From the IMG/VR virus record IMGVR_UViG_3300034520_000094, positions 1-64,000 of that record: a stretch of 64,000 nucleotides of DNA, one strand, 5' to 3'. A program made the position numbers and the translations under genes. Positions 39,903 to 48,391 of this stretch are shown here, in pieces. This stretch comes from a virus. The notes below the pieces were generated by a model that was not told the origin of the DNA, made no database searches, and saw only the letters and a program-made list of their open reading frames with translations. Numbering within the stretch: position 1 is the first letter of the stretch; each line of letters starts with the position of its first letter.

Positions 39903-40988
39903 ATGGGTGAAGAGAAACAGTTGTCGCTTATGGATTTGTTAGCCGAACTTAGAGGAGAAGCAAGTGCAGAAGTGCAGAAAGAAGCGTGGTTGTACGAGCA
40001 AAGCAAGGCGTTTGTAAGAAAGAATAGAGCGGGGATAATGTCTGCCATGATAAAGGCATTGCGCATGCAAAAGACGAAGCATGCTTTGTTTTATGGAGCG
40101 TTGCTGTTAGAAGGCGGGCAAGACATTTTTTATGTTAGACGAAGGCTGTTGATTGATGCTTGTGAAGACGGTGTAGATACGAATGTAATTGAGTATATGG
40201 CAAAGTTGTATCAGAAGCCACTTAAACAAACGTCTGAGTTAGATTTGTTGCTTGGGATAGTGATGATTTGTCAAGGGGCGAATTGGTGGAATTGTGAGTA
40301 TGGCCAAAAGAAGACGTCGGTGTTTTTGACGTCAAAAAATGTTCCGACGCCTGAGTCTGATAGCATAGAAGAATTGATGAATGAGATGGAAAGGCTTTGC
40401 TTTGAGGGTGGATATGAGAACGCAAGAAAGAGTAGTGCTGTTTTAAGACGTTTGAGGGAATTAAAGCAAGACCCGCATGATTATCATGAATGGTTGACAG
40501 ATGCTTGTATCAGAAAAGGGAAGCAGATTGGCGATGAAGGATTGGTTCGGGCAGGAACGTATGCAAGTAAGGTGTTGAATAGAAGGACAGGATTTAAGGA
40601 TGGGAATTGGCAGTTAGTGCTTCGTTGCATGCTATGTATGGGTAGTACGCCTGGGATTCCGTCGTATGAAGAAGCGACAGCTAATGCTCTGAAGCTGTAT
40701 TCGCTTTGTAAGAAGTTCTTGTTAATTGCTAAAGAACGGTTAAAAGACCCAACTTCAATCGAATTGCCGTCTTGGGCGTATGATGGGATGCATGCTAGCA
40801 ATAAGAAGTTGTACCCGATTCCAGATAGAAGATTTCCTGGAACGGAGCAAGGGTTTTATAATGGTTTGTTGCAGGCGAGAAAGTATGGGCGATTAGACCC
40901 GAGAGACCAGGCTGTATTGGATAGTTGCAAAGTGCCAGACGAATATTTGCGGTTGTATAATGAATGGATAGACGATGTGGAAGCATAG
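39903..40988 (+). CDS. RarA/MgsA C-terminal-domain-like protein lacking ATPase
   Basis: ATG 39903 with AAAAGGAGA. The 361-residue product lacks Walker A and B but the segment RAGIMSAMIKALRMQKTKHALFYGALLLEGG, followed by RRRLLIDACEDG, matches the clamp-loader-type C-terminal helical domain of RarA/MgsA. There is a late SWAYDGMHASNKKLYPI segment also reminiscent of RarA tails. It may assemble with a host ATPase or tetramerise on DNA. Why it is first in the modification operon is unclear. Confidence 0.7.
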   Translation: MGEEKQLSLMDLLAELRGEASAEVQKEAWLYEQSKAFVRKNRAGIMSAMIKALRMQKTKHALFYGALLLEGGQDIFYVRRRLLIDACEDGVDTNVIEYMAKLYQKPLKQTSELDLLLGIVMICQGANWWNCEYGQKKTSVFLTSKNVPTPESDSIEELMNEMERLCFEGGYENARKSSAVLRRLRELKQDPHDYHEWLTDACIRKGKQIGDEGLVRAGTYASKVLNRRTGFKDGNWQLVLRCMLCMGSTPGIPSYEEATANALKLYSLCKKFLLIAKERLKDPTSIELPSWAYDGMHASNKKLYPIPDRRFPGTEQGFYNGLLQARKYGRLDPRDQAVLDSCKVPDEYLRLYNEWIDDVEA

Positions 40989-41006
40989 AAAAGGAGGTTT
41001 TGTTCG

Positions 41007-41657
41007 TTGAATTACGATGCAGAAAAGATAGCTGATTTCTTCTCGAATGGTGAGAAGTGGCGGGATGCTCAGGACGAGATTACGCTCATGCATATGAACA
41101 CACGAACGCAGACTGTTTTGATGGGAATAATCATAGACGAGATAAGAAAGGTTATGAATAGAAAGTTCGGTGCTGTTCGGCTTATTGATGTTGGCTGTGG
41201 GACTGGCATGCTGCTGGATTATCTTGACGAAGCAAAGCTATTGCACAGGGTGATTTCGTATATTGGGTATGACATAGTAGAAAAGTTTTTGGCTCTTGCT
41301 GTTGAGAGGGCCAAAAAGTACAGAACGTTGATTACTTTGAGGAATGCTGATTTCTTTGCTGAAGAAGACGGAGACAAAGCCGATATTGTTATTGCTACGC
41401 AATGTTTGAATACGGTGTTTACAGACGACCAGTATGGGTTTATAGCATTGGCAATAAGAAAATTGTGGGAAAGAGCAACAGATACTGTGATATTTGACGT
41501 AAAAGATGTAGAAGCTCCGTATATCCATCCGAATCGTTTGTACTATGACCCAGAGCGTGTGTATAGCCTTTGCAGAGGAATAACGCAGAATGTTACGATT
41601 AAGCAAGCAACCAAAGCAAATTTTACAGTTGTGCTTAGTAAAGAAGAATTGTTTTAG
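41007..41657 (+). CDS. class I SAM-dependent methyltransferase
   Basis: TTG start at 41007 with AAAAGGAGG at 40988-40996. The 216-residue product has a Rossmann methyltransferase core: motif I LIDVGCGTGMLLDYL, acidic loop YIGYDIVEKF, motif II region ADIVIATQCLNTVF and a later FDVKDVEAPYIHP. No NPPY or DPPY motif is seen, so it is unlikely to be an ordinary N6-adenine or N4-cytosine DNA methylase; it may methylate a small molecule, sugar or modified base made by the cassette. Confidence 0.85.
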   Translation: MNYDAEKIADFFSNGEKWRDAQDEITLMHMNTRTQTVLMGIIIDEIRKVMNRKFGAVRLIDVGCGTGMLLDYLDEAKLLHRVISYIGYDIVEKFLALAVERAKKYRTLITLRNADFFAEEDGDKADIVIATQCLNTVFTDDQYGFIALAIRKLWERATDTVIFDVKDVEAPYIHPNRLYYDPERVYSLCRGITQNVTIKQATKANFTVVLSKEELF

Positions 41658-41673
41658 AATAGAGGTGTAGCAA

Positions 41674-42927
41674 GTGAAGGTTTTGCTGATTGGAGCAGAT
41701 GGGCGAGTGTACTCAATGGCAAAGAACATGGCCGAGCATGGCCATGTCCTCGCTGTTGTTGGAGGGCGGGAATATATGTCTGGTTTTTTCGACACGATGA
41801 TTGATGCACCGCCTGACGACGAGAAAGTGATTTTTAGCTTAGTAGACGAGTTTAAGCCTGACTTGATTGTTCCTGTTAGTTATGAGACAGGTTATGCTGG
41901 AATTGTGAATAAGCTGAGAGACAAAGGCTATCGTGTTTTTGGTGCGTCCAAGCAAGGAGTTTTGTTAGAAGCAAGTAAGATTGTTGGATTGTCCGTTGCT
42001 GTAATGAATAGAGTACCTGTTGCGCCGTTTGTAGTTGTGCATGACAAAGAACAGGTGCTGGAAGCGTTGCAAGAGGACAAAAGAAACAGAGTTGTGAAAC
42101 GAATTGGTTTTGCTGGAGGACGAGGAGTAAGAGTTTTAGACACAGAAGAAGAGGTGTTGGAGCAAGCCTTGGCTGTTATAGAGCAAGACGGTGTTGCAAT
42201 GATTCAGAGAGAGATACGTGGGATTCCTGTTAACGTTGTCTGGATTCAGACTCCGAGCGGACCTGTGCAGCTATGCTTGCAGACAGACTATAAGAAGACG
42301 TATAGTGGAGACCTTGGTCCGTTTTGTGGAGCAATGGGAGCAGCTGTTTGGAACCATGTTCCGACGGGTGTGCTAAAAACCATAATTGCTCCAATGAATG
42401 ATTATTTGATTAGTATTGGCTATTTTGGCAGAGTAGGCTTGGATTGTATGTATGAGTATGAATCAGGAAAGCTGTATGCTATAGAGTGGACAGCACGGTT
42501 TGGTGTACCGACAACCGAGACTATGCTTGCTACGTGGGATGATGATTTTGCGGAATTGTTTGTAAGTTGGCTAGATGGGTCTAGAAATCAGCCTAAGCTT
42601 AAAGGAAAAGTTGGCATTGGTGTTGCGATTGCTGGTGGTGGGTACCCATATCCAAATGCAGTGAAGCAAGGGTTGCCTGTTACAGTCAAAGGAGAATTAG
42701 ATAATGTTATTCCGATGGGAGTATATGGTAAGTTAGGCGAGCTAAAGACGATGGGTGGCAGGCACTTTGTTGCTGTTGGACACGGGAATACAGTAGCAGA
42801 GGCAAGGAGCAATGCTTATGAAGCTGTAAAGAAAGTTAGCTTTACGGATATGTTCTATAGAACAGATATTGGAGAAGATATGTTGCAAAATAGTGTTTTT
42901 GATGAAATAGAATTGGGGTGGAAGTGA
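41674..42927 (+). CDS. ATP-grasp ligase (PurD-like)
   Basis: GTG 41674 after AGAGGTG. The 417-residue product begins MKVLLIGADGRVYSMAKNM, an N-terminal alpha/beta domain like phosphoribosylamine-glycine ligase, and has the ATP-grasp core (about 115-320): VVKRIGFAGGRGVRVLDTEEE with the Lys and Gly-rich loop, IQREIRGIPVNVVWIQ, and a late FGRVGLDCMYEYES and AIEWTARFG pair with the Mg-binding Glu. PurD-type enzymes form an amide from an amine and a carboxylate. In this setting it may couple an amino acid to a sugar or nucleotide. It overlaps the WbqC-like gene by one base. Confidence 0.85.
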   Translation: MKVLLIGADGRVYSMAKNMAEHGHVLAVVGGREYMSGFFDTMIDAPPDDEKVIFSLVDEFKPDLIVPVSYETGYAGIVNKLRDKGYRVFGASKQGVLLEASKIVGLSVAVMNRVPVAPFVVVHDKEQVLEALQEDKRNRVVKRIGFAGGRGVRVLDTEEEVLEQALAVIEQDGVAMIQREIRGIPVNVVWIQTPSGPVQLCLQTDYKKTYSGDLGPFCGAMGAAVWNHVPTGVLKTIIAPMNDYLISIGYFGRVGLDCMYEYESGKLYAIEWTARFGVPTTETMLATWDDDFAELFVSWLDGSRNQPKLKGKVGIGVAIAGGGYPYPNAVKQGLPVTVKGELDNVIPMGVYGKLGELKTMGGRHFVAVGHGNTVAEARSNAYEAVKKVSFTDMFYRTDIGEDMLQNSVFDEIELGWK

Positions 42928-43628
42928 TGGGAAAGACAGTTTGTGTGTATCAGCCAGGGTACTTTCAGCCTTTGCATTATTTTGCACGGATTTATGAATC
43001 AGATGTTTTTGCTAGTTTAGCTGGTGCACAGTTAGTGCGTCGGAATGGCCAGCACAGGGCAAAGTTATATGATTATGATTTGACGGTGCCTGTTAGTGGC
43101 GGGCATAGGCAGTCTTTGGAAAAGGCGATTCCTTGCTATGACCAGAGGTGGGTTGACAAGCATTTGACTTCGCTAAGATACATGTATGGAAAGGCTCTGT
43201 TTTACAAAGATACGATTGCAATAGTAGAGATGCTGCTACGACATGCTGAGCAGGAGCATTGGTCATTGGCCAAGATTGGATTAGAGACTGTACGAATAGT
43301 TATGGACTTGGCTGGGTGGCGTGGAGATATCTTGGAAGTGCACGAAAAGCCAGCTGGTCTAGATGCTTCGGATTGGATGTTGCACATTGTATTGGAGTGC
43401 GGAGGAGATACGTACATTTGCGGGCAGCCAGCTTTCAACAACTATTTGCGTGCTGCTGACTTTGAGAAGAAAGGAATAAAAGTTAAAGTACAGGATTGGA
43501 TATGCCCAGTGTATAAGCAAAAGTCTGCCAATTTTAAGGCGAATCTTTCAGTCTTAGATGCATTGATGTTTTGTGATGTAGAAGAGTTTTTGCAGGTACT
43601 GAAAGGAGTATGTAGATGCGAATCTTGA
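42927..43628 (+). CDS. WbqC-like family protein
   Basis: ATG 42927 overlaps the previous stop (TGATG). The 233-residue product starts VCVYQPGYFQPLHYFARIYE followed by DVFASL and RRNGQHRAKLY, the typical N-terminal WbqC pattern (IQPxYFPxxxY...DxF), and later TYICGQPAFNNYL. WbqC-like enzymes occur in O-antigen and in predicted DNA-modification gene sets and are thought to transfer amino-acid or amine groups. Coupling to the ATP-grasp gene supports a joint reaction. Confidence 0.83.
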   Translation: MGKTVCVYQPGYFQPLHYFARIYESDVFASLAGAQLVRRNGQHRAKLYDYDLTVPVSGGHRQSLEKAIPCYDQRWVDKHLTSLRYMYGKALFYKDTIAIVEMLLRHAEQEHWSLAKIGLETVRIVMDLAGWRGDILEVHEKPAGLDASDWMLHIVLECGGDTYICGQPAFNNYLRAADFEKKGIKVKVQDWICPVYKQKSANFKANLSVLDALMFCDVEEFLQVLKGVCRCES

Positions 43629-45064
43629 TTGTGCCCCAGATAGGTTTGAGGAATATTCATGCTGATAGCCGCTATTTGGCCTCGTTGGATTTGGCTGAGC
43701 ATTTGATAAAGCACGGACATTTTTGTTACATGTGGGTGCCTGAATACGCTCAAGACCAAGTAGACCGTATGCAGGGTTTGATGTATGTATATAAAGATTA
43801 CGGATATGATTTTTATACGGAAATGGGAATGGTGAACCTGCAAGATTTAGCAGATTTGTTTTCTCGCACTTGCGGCAAGTATTATGTAGATGCTATTGTT
43901 ACAGACATTGGTGCACAAGTTCCGATTTATCAGTTAGCTTTGTCTGACATTATCCATAAGTCAGATATGCCATGCATGATAATTTATCCTGCTGTATATG
44001 AATTGCAGGAGAACAGAGATTACACAAGAATGTTTTTTGCGCTGCAAGCTCTTGGCAATGCGTATTCAGTTCCTGTCTTTATTGCTCCGCATCAGAAGAG
44101 TGTGTCGCTAAGAAATGCCAGAAAGTTTTTAGCTCCAACAGAAGTTAAGAAGATAGATAAGAATGCTTTGATGGTGTCTGTTGGCGTTCCATGCGAACGT
44201 GTAGACCGAATTAAGCAGAGCTTAGGTGGCAAGAAGTTTGACAAGTTTACTTTGTTTTTTGGCGCAAGGTTAAACCATGTTAAGCAGCCAGAATTGATAT
44301 TTGATTTGTACGCAAAGTTTATTGCTTCTGGAAAAAATGCACAGATAAAGATTACGACGAATACGTCTTCTTTGAAGTTCTTTACGTATACAGCGGGCAA
44401 AGAAGCTTATGAAAAAGTTAAGGATGTAGTAGACATTACGTTTGAGTGCCCGAGAGATACGTATCTGGAGATTGCATTGCAAAGTCATGTCGCTATTTGC
44501 TGGTCTACGTCTGAAGGGTTTCCGACAGGTTTTTGGGAACAGATGTATATGGGCTTGCCTGTTTTGTTCCACAAAGAAGAATGGGCTGTGTCTCAGTTGC
44601 CTGACTGGTACCCGTGGGTATTCAGTACCAAGCAAGAAGCGTTTGGGATGTTGACGTATATCTACGAAAATTATGCCCAGGTAGCCAAGGACATGGAAAG
44701 GATGCAGGAGTTTATTAGAGAGCATTATAGTGCTAGAACTACGTATGATGTGATGGAAGATAGTTTGATAAAGCTAGACGAGAAAATGAACATTGGCTAT
44801 AAGCGATTCAGTGGTGTTAGTAAGATGATTGAGCAAGCAAAAGAATTGCTTGAGCCTGGACAGATTGTTACAGTGCCACGAATGTTAAGCATATTGAATC
44901 AGATAGGACGTAGTTTTCCTGTAAAGAATAAAGATAGAATAGGAAATGCTAATATGCCGAAAGACTATGAAGTATACAGAATGCTGTTGGCAGCTGGATT
45001 TAAGGACACGTTCAAGACGCCGTCTCCGCAGTTGATTGTACCTGAAAGGAGCGAAAAGAAGTGA
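43616..45064 (+). CDS. glycosyltransferase, GT-B fold, copy 1
   Basis: ATG 43616 overlaps the WbqC-like gene; SD AAAGGAG. The 482-residue product has a GT-B architecture: an N-terminal Rossmann part (MRILIVPQIGLRNIHADSR) and a C-terminal nucleotide-sugar part with FFGARLNHVKQPE, STSEGFPTGFWEQMYMG and VLFHKEEWAV, typical of GT4-like enzymes. The last 70-90 residues form a helical extension (YEVYRMLLAAGFKDTF) also present in the second transferase. Together they may glycosylate the same target, perhaps DNA. Confidence 0.83.
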   Translation: MRILIVPQIGLRNIHADSRYLASLDLAEHLIKHGHFCYMWVPEYAQDQVDRMQGLMYVYKDYGYDFYTEMGMVNLQDLADLFSRTCGKYYVDAIVTDIGAQVPIYQLALSDIIHKSDMPCMIIYPAVYELQENRDYTRMFFALQALGNAYSVPVFIAPHQKSVSLRNARKFLAPTEVKKIDKNALMVSVGVPCERVDRIKQSLGGKKFDKFTLFFGARLNHVKQPELIFDLYAKFIASGKNAQIKITTNTSSLKFFTYTAGKEAYEKVKDVVDITFECPRDTYLEIALQSHVAICWSTSEGFPTGFWEQMYMGLPVLFHKEEWAVSQLPDWYPWVFSTKQEAFGMLTYIYENYAQVAKDMERMQEFIREHYSARTTYDVMEDSLIKLDEKMNIGYKRFSGVSKMIEQAKELLEPGQIVTVPRMLSILNQIGRSFPVKNKDRIGNANMPKDYEVYRMLLAAGFKDTFKTPSPQLIVPERSEKK

Positions 45065-45891
45065 GGATATTAGTTACGGGTGGCAGCGGGTTTATTGGTA
45101 CGCATTTAGTTAAAGCTTTGAAGGGAAAAGGATATTTTGTTATTGTTGTCGATAAGAAAGCTGAAAAGCCGATAGACATCCTGAATGAAGATAGTTTAGA
45201 TTCTGCTTTCTCGCAGTTTCGACCAGATGCAGTTGTTCATCTAGCAGCTGCTAAGCGTGGAGACCAAGATGCGATTTATAGAAACAATGTGGGTGGAACG
45301 CTGAATGTAGTGGGTGCTTGCAAGAGATTCGGAGTGAAACGACTTTTGTTTGCGTCCACGTCTGCTGTGTATGGCCATGACCAACAAGTTGAATGGGCAG
45401 ATTGCAGGCCAACGTCTGCTTATGGTAGAAGCAAGCTGATTGGAGAGCATTTAGTTGTTGCTGGTGGAACGCCAAGTATTGTGTTTCGACTGTTTAATGT
45501 GTATGGAACTGGCGGGGAGAGCGTAGTGAACGTATTGGATTCATGTTTAAGAACTGGCGATGTGTTTACGGTGTTTAACAGAGGGATTATGAAGCGTGAT
45601 TTTATCCCAGTAGAGATGGTTGTTTCGGCTATGCTGTACGGACTGGAGCATGATGCAGCTGATTTGCTAGGAACAGTAAACGTTGGAACTGGTTGTGGCT
45701 TTAGTGTTCAAGAATTAGTAGATTTGGCCAGAACTTGTGGTAGTCTTGCTTATGTTGTGGAAGAGAAGTCTAAGCGAGTGGACACGTATCATAGTGTAGC
45801 TGACATCAGCAAAGGGTCTTTGTTCCTGGATTTGAAGCGGTCAAGGAAGCAGCTAGAAGAAAACTTGCTAAAGTTTTGGAGGCGGCCATGA
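45061..45891 (+). CDS. NAD-dependent epimerase/dehydratase (extended SDR)
   Basis: GTG 45061 overlaps the previous stop. The 276-residue product has a Rossmann motif ILVTGGSGFIGTHLV, the segment VVHLAAAKRGDQ, a catalytic Ser/Tyr-x3-Lys set (ASTSAVYG, then AYGRSKLIGE) and VFRLFNVYG. It probably converts a nucleotide sugar for the two glycosyltransferases flanking it, for example an epimerisation or 4,6-dehydration. Substrate cannot be read from sequence. Confidence 0.88.
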   Translation: MRILVTGGSGFIGTHLVKALKGKGYFVIVVDKKAEKPIDILNEDSLDSAFSQFRPDAVVHLAAAKRGDQDAIYRNNVGGTLNVVGACKRFGVKRLLFASTSAVYGHDQQVEWADCRPTSAYGRSKLIGEHLVVAGGTPSIVFRLFNVYGTGGESVVNVLDSCLRTGDVFTVFNRGIMKRDFIPVEMVVSAMLYGLEHDAADLLGTVNVGTGCGFSVQELVDLARTCGSLAYVVEEKSKRVDTYHSVADISKGSLFLDLKRSRKQLEENLLKFWRRP

Positions 45892-47330
45892 GAATAGTAG
45901 TGAATCCGACTTATTGGACAGGTAATGTTATGGGTCATAGTATCAGTTTGAGTGCGATTAACACCGCAAAAGCTTTGTCTGCCTTGCCGAATGTCCATGT
46001 AATTTTGCCTGTTCCGAAGGATAGGACTTTGTGGGTGTACGATGATTCTGACCTGGACGGAATTGACGAAGTCATTGAAGTTGAGTACATGGATAAGATT
46101 ATGACGCATTTTGCCACAGAGGATTGGTGGCGGCATTTTAATGTCGGTAGCGGTGATGTGTTCTACGATGTTATGTTGGAGTTTAATGCTAAGATGGCAT
46201 TGCAGATGGAGAACTGGGCGTTGGTTGGTAATTATCAGACAAAGTTCTTTTTGCCTGCTCCGATGACTGTAACTACTGTTATTCGTCCAGCGTTTTTGAT
46301 TTATGAATTGAGGCGAAGGCCACATGCTCATGTTCTTGAAACGCTTGCTCAAGCTACGCTGTCGACCATGTTTTTGACTGAGCACCAGAAAATGCTAGCT
46401 GAAGAAGCGGCACGACAGTATTTAGCTCCAGCAAAGCTTCGTGGATTAGACGAACGGACAACGGTGATTCCGCATAGTATAGATGTAACACGTATTCAGT
46501 ATAAGCAACGGCATAAACCAGATAAAGTTCGGTTGATGTTTGCAACTACGCTGTCTGACGTAAAGAACGGAGACCGAATAGGGATTATGTATGATAAGCT
46601 GTTGAGATTAGGTAAGCCTGTAGAGTTTGTAGTGTCGCTTCCGTTTAGACGTGCGGCGACAGCTGACAGATATGCACAGGATGTTGTTGGCGAGTTGCGG
46701 GAAAAAGCGTATAAGACATTCGGAAAGAACATTGAATTGCATGTGAATCCACCGAGAGAGGAATATGAGCGTTTGTTGGAAGGGGCAGATGCGTTTGTTT
46801 GTATGTCTAGAAATGAGTCTTTTGGATTATCGTTTTTTGAACAGTTGCAGGCAGGCCAAGTTGGTATCTACTTGAAAGAGCCATGGCAGAAAGGGCTGTT
46901 GCCAGAGGAGTACCCGTTTGTTTGTGATACTGAAGAAGAAGTGTTTGCACGTCTGCTTTGGGTTGTAGATAACCTGGAAGAAGCACAAGCAAGGGTTGCT
47001 TTTATGAAGGACTGGCTAGCACAGAATCTAAGTCAGGTTGTAGTTGCGAACAAGATGGAACAGTTTATGAGAAAGCAGTTTAACGTTAGCTTGGAAGCAG
47101 ACCGAGAAGTAATGTCAAAGCAGTGGCTGTATAAGTGTTTAGAAGATACGCTAAAGAGAGACACGTATTCGCTTGAAGATGTGGCACGTGTTATCAAGGA
47201 AGAAAAGAGAACGAATATTTTTGCAGCTAGTACAGCATACGCTCATACTGTACGCAGAATGATGCAGTTGTTGGGATTTGAGGACACATTGAATAAGACT
47301 GGACTGCCAGTGTTTAAGAGAAAGGGGTAA
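45888..47330 (+). CDS. glycosyltransferase, GT-B fold, copy 2
   Basis: ATG 45888 overlaps the epimerase end; SD TTGGAGG at 45876-45882. The 480-residue product has an N-terminal part beginning MRIVVNPTYWTGNVMGHS and a C-terminal GT-B domain: RLMFATTLSDVKNGDR, VCMSRNESFGLSFFEQLQAG and VGIYLKEPWQKG. Its C-terminus (HTVRRMMQLLGFEDTLNKTG) resembles that of copy 1 (YRMLLAAGFKDTF). Similar size and shared extension suggest descent by duplication. Confidence 0.83.
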   Translation: MRIVVNPTYWTGNVMGHSISLSAINTAKALSALPNVHVILPVPKDRTLWVYDDSDLDGIDEVIEVEYMDKIMTHFATEDWWRHFNVGSGDVFYDVMLEFNAKMALQMENWALVGNYQTKFFLPAPMTVTTVIRPAFLIYELRRRPHAHVLETLAQATLSTMFLTEHQKMLAEEAARQYLAPAKLRGLDERTTVIPHSIDVTRIQYKQRHKPDKVRLMFATTLSDVKNGDRIGIMYDKLLRLGKPVEFVVSLPFRRAATADRYAQDVVGELREKAYKTFGKNIELHVNPPREEYERLLEGADAFVCMSRNESFGLSFFEQLQAGQVGIYLKEPWQKGLLPEEYPFVCDTEEEVFARLLWVVDNLEEAQARVAFMKDWLAQNLSQVVVANKMEQFMRKQFNVSLEADREVMSKQWLYKCLEDTLKRDTYSLEDVARVIKEEKRTNIFAASTAYAHTVRRMMQLLGFEDTLNKTGLPVFKRKG

Positions 47331-47336
47331 AAAGAA

Positions 47337-48119
47337 ATGGACGAAAAACGAAGAGAAGTGGTGTATCTGGACATAGAGAAGGTAAAGCCGAATGACTGGA
47401 ATCCGAATGTCCAGACTGAGTCAGTGTTCAATGCTTTGGCAGAGAACATTCAGGAAATAGGTATGACTGAACCAATTATGGTCAAGCCTGAGGAAGATGG
47501 AACGTATCTGCTTGTGTCAGGGTATCACAGATGGGAAGCATGTAAGACGTTGGGGTACAAAGAAATCCCTGCCTATGTAATGGACGAGTTTGATGAAGAT
47601 GCGGCTAAGTTCCAGACAGTTCGTATGAATATGCTGAAAGGAAAGATAGACCCTGTCAAGTTCACGAAGCTGTTTGATGAAATGGCCGATAAGTATGGCA
47701 AAGACTTGACGAAGCAGATGATGGCATTGGTAGACGAGAAAGCATTTCAGAACTTGTATGTGAATGTTAAGAAAGAGTTGCCGAAAGAGCTGCGGGATAA
47801 GATGGATAAGGCAAGAGGAGATATGAAAACGGTTGATGACCTCAGCAGAATTTTGAATGAGATGTTCAGTAAGTACGGAGACACGCTCAAGAATAACTTT
47901 ATGATATTTCAGTATGGTGGGAAAACGCATCTGTGGGTTATGATGAACGAGAAGCTAAAGAAAAAGCTGATTGACCAAGTAGTTGAGGAGATTAAAAGCG
48001 GCAATTTTGATATGTCTGAGTATTTTTTGAAGCTGATTATGGAGCATAGTGATGATGTACTGAGTGAGCTAGAGCCGATAGGTACTGAAGAAAATTTGTT
48101 TGAGGAAGATGCTCAATGA
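47337..48119 (+). CDS. ParB/Srx-like nuclease-fold protein
   Basis: ATG 47337, weak SD AAAGGGG. The 260-residue product has a ParB-type N-terminal domain: VVYLDIEKVKPNDWNPN, NIQEIGMTEPIMVKPEED, YLLVSGYHRWEACKTLGY with the GxHR motif, and IPAYVMD. It lacks the ParB helix-turn-helix DNA-binding centre; the rest is helical with MKTVDDLSRILNEMF. ParB/DndB-type domains without partition genes are common in phage DNA-modification gene sets, where they may bind or cleave DNA or use NTP. It is the last gene of the cassette. Confidence 0.83.
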   Translation: MDEKRREVVYLDIEKVKPNDWNPNVQTESVFNALAENIQEIGMTEPIMVKPEEDGTYLLVSGYHRWEACKTLGYKEIPAYVMDEFDEDAAKFQTVRMNMLKGKIDPVKFTKLFDEMADKYGKDLTKQMMALVDEKAFQNLYVNVKKELPKELRDKMDKARGDMKTVDDLSRILNEMFSKYGDTLKNNFMIFQYGGKTHLWVMMNEKLKKKLIDQVVEEIKSGNFDMSEYFLKLIMEHSDDVLSELEPIGTEENLFEEDAQ

Positions 48120-48391
48120 AGAAAGCATATGCTTCAAATGCCTATTTTTAGAGCTTTTAGATGATTGTCTAAAATGGCTTCTAACGAATTTTTAGCGGGT
48201 GCCTAATATAATCCTACCTCTTTAGAAATTCAAAGGCCTTAAAACGAATCCTACAAGCAAGTTTTTTAGACCTCTTGTAGGATTCTTTGCTACTAGCCAA
48301 TGATATAACTTATAAGTTATATTTCAGCTAAAAATGGCATTAATGTAGGCATATTTTGCAATACAAAAGACAAATTTTAGATAATCCGCTC
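48120..48391. other. palindrome-rich non-coding region (candidate origin or operator cluster)
   Basis: This is the only gap longer than 300 bases (48120-48457, including P13). No gene with a plausible start is present. It holds AAGCATATGCTT at 48123-48134 (perfect), TTTTAGA/TCTAAAA at 48155-48174 (7-bp stem), a perfect 12-bp inverted repeat GAATCCTACAAG (48246-48257) / CTTGTAGGATTC (48274-48285) with a 16-base spacer rich in T, and a perfect 20-bp palindrome at 48303-48322 (core ACTTATAAGT). Confidence 0.7.
48303..48322. promoter_or_regulatory. perfect 20-bp palindrome
   Basis: ATATAACTTATAAGTTATAT reads the same on both strands. It lies about 70 bases upstream of the P13 -35. A dimeric DNA-binding protein site or replication element would fit; as RNA it would have no loop, so DNA function is more likely. 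Confidence 0.6.

Noticed and set aside
41007-41657. Assigning the methyltransferase as a restriction-type DNA methylase
   Set aside because: No NPPY/DPPY, no PCQ or ENV-type motif and no target-recognition domain; the protein is too short and context favours another substrate.
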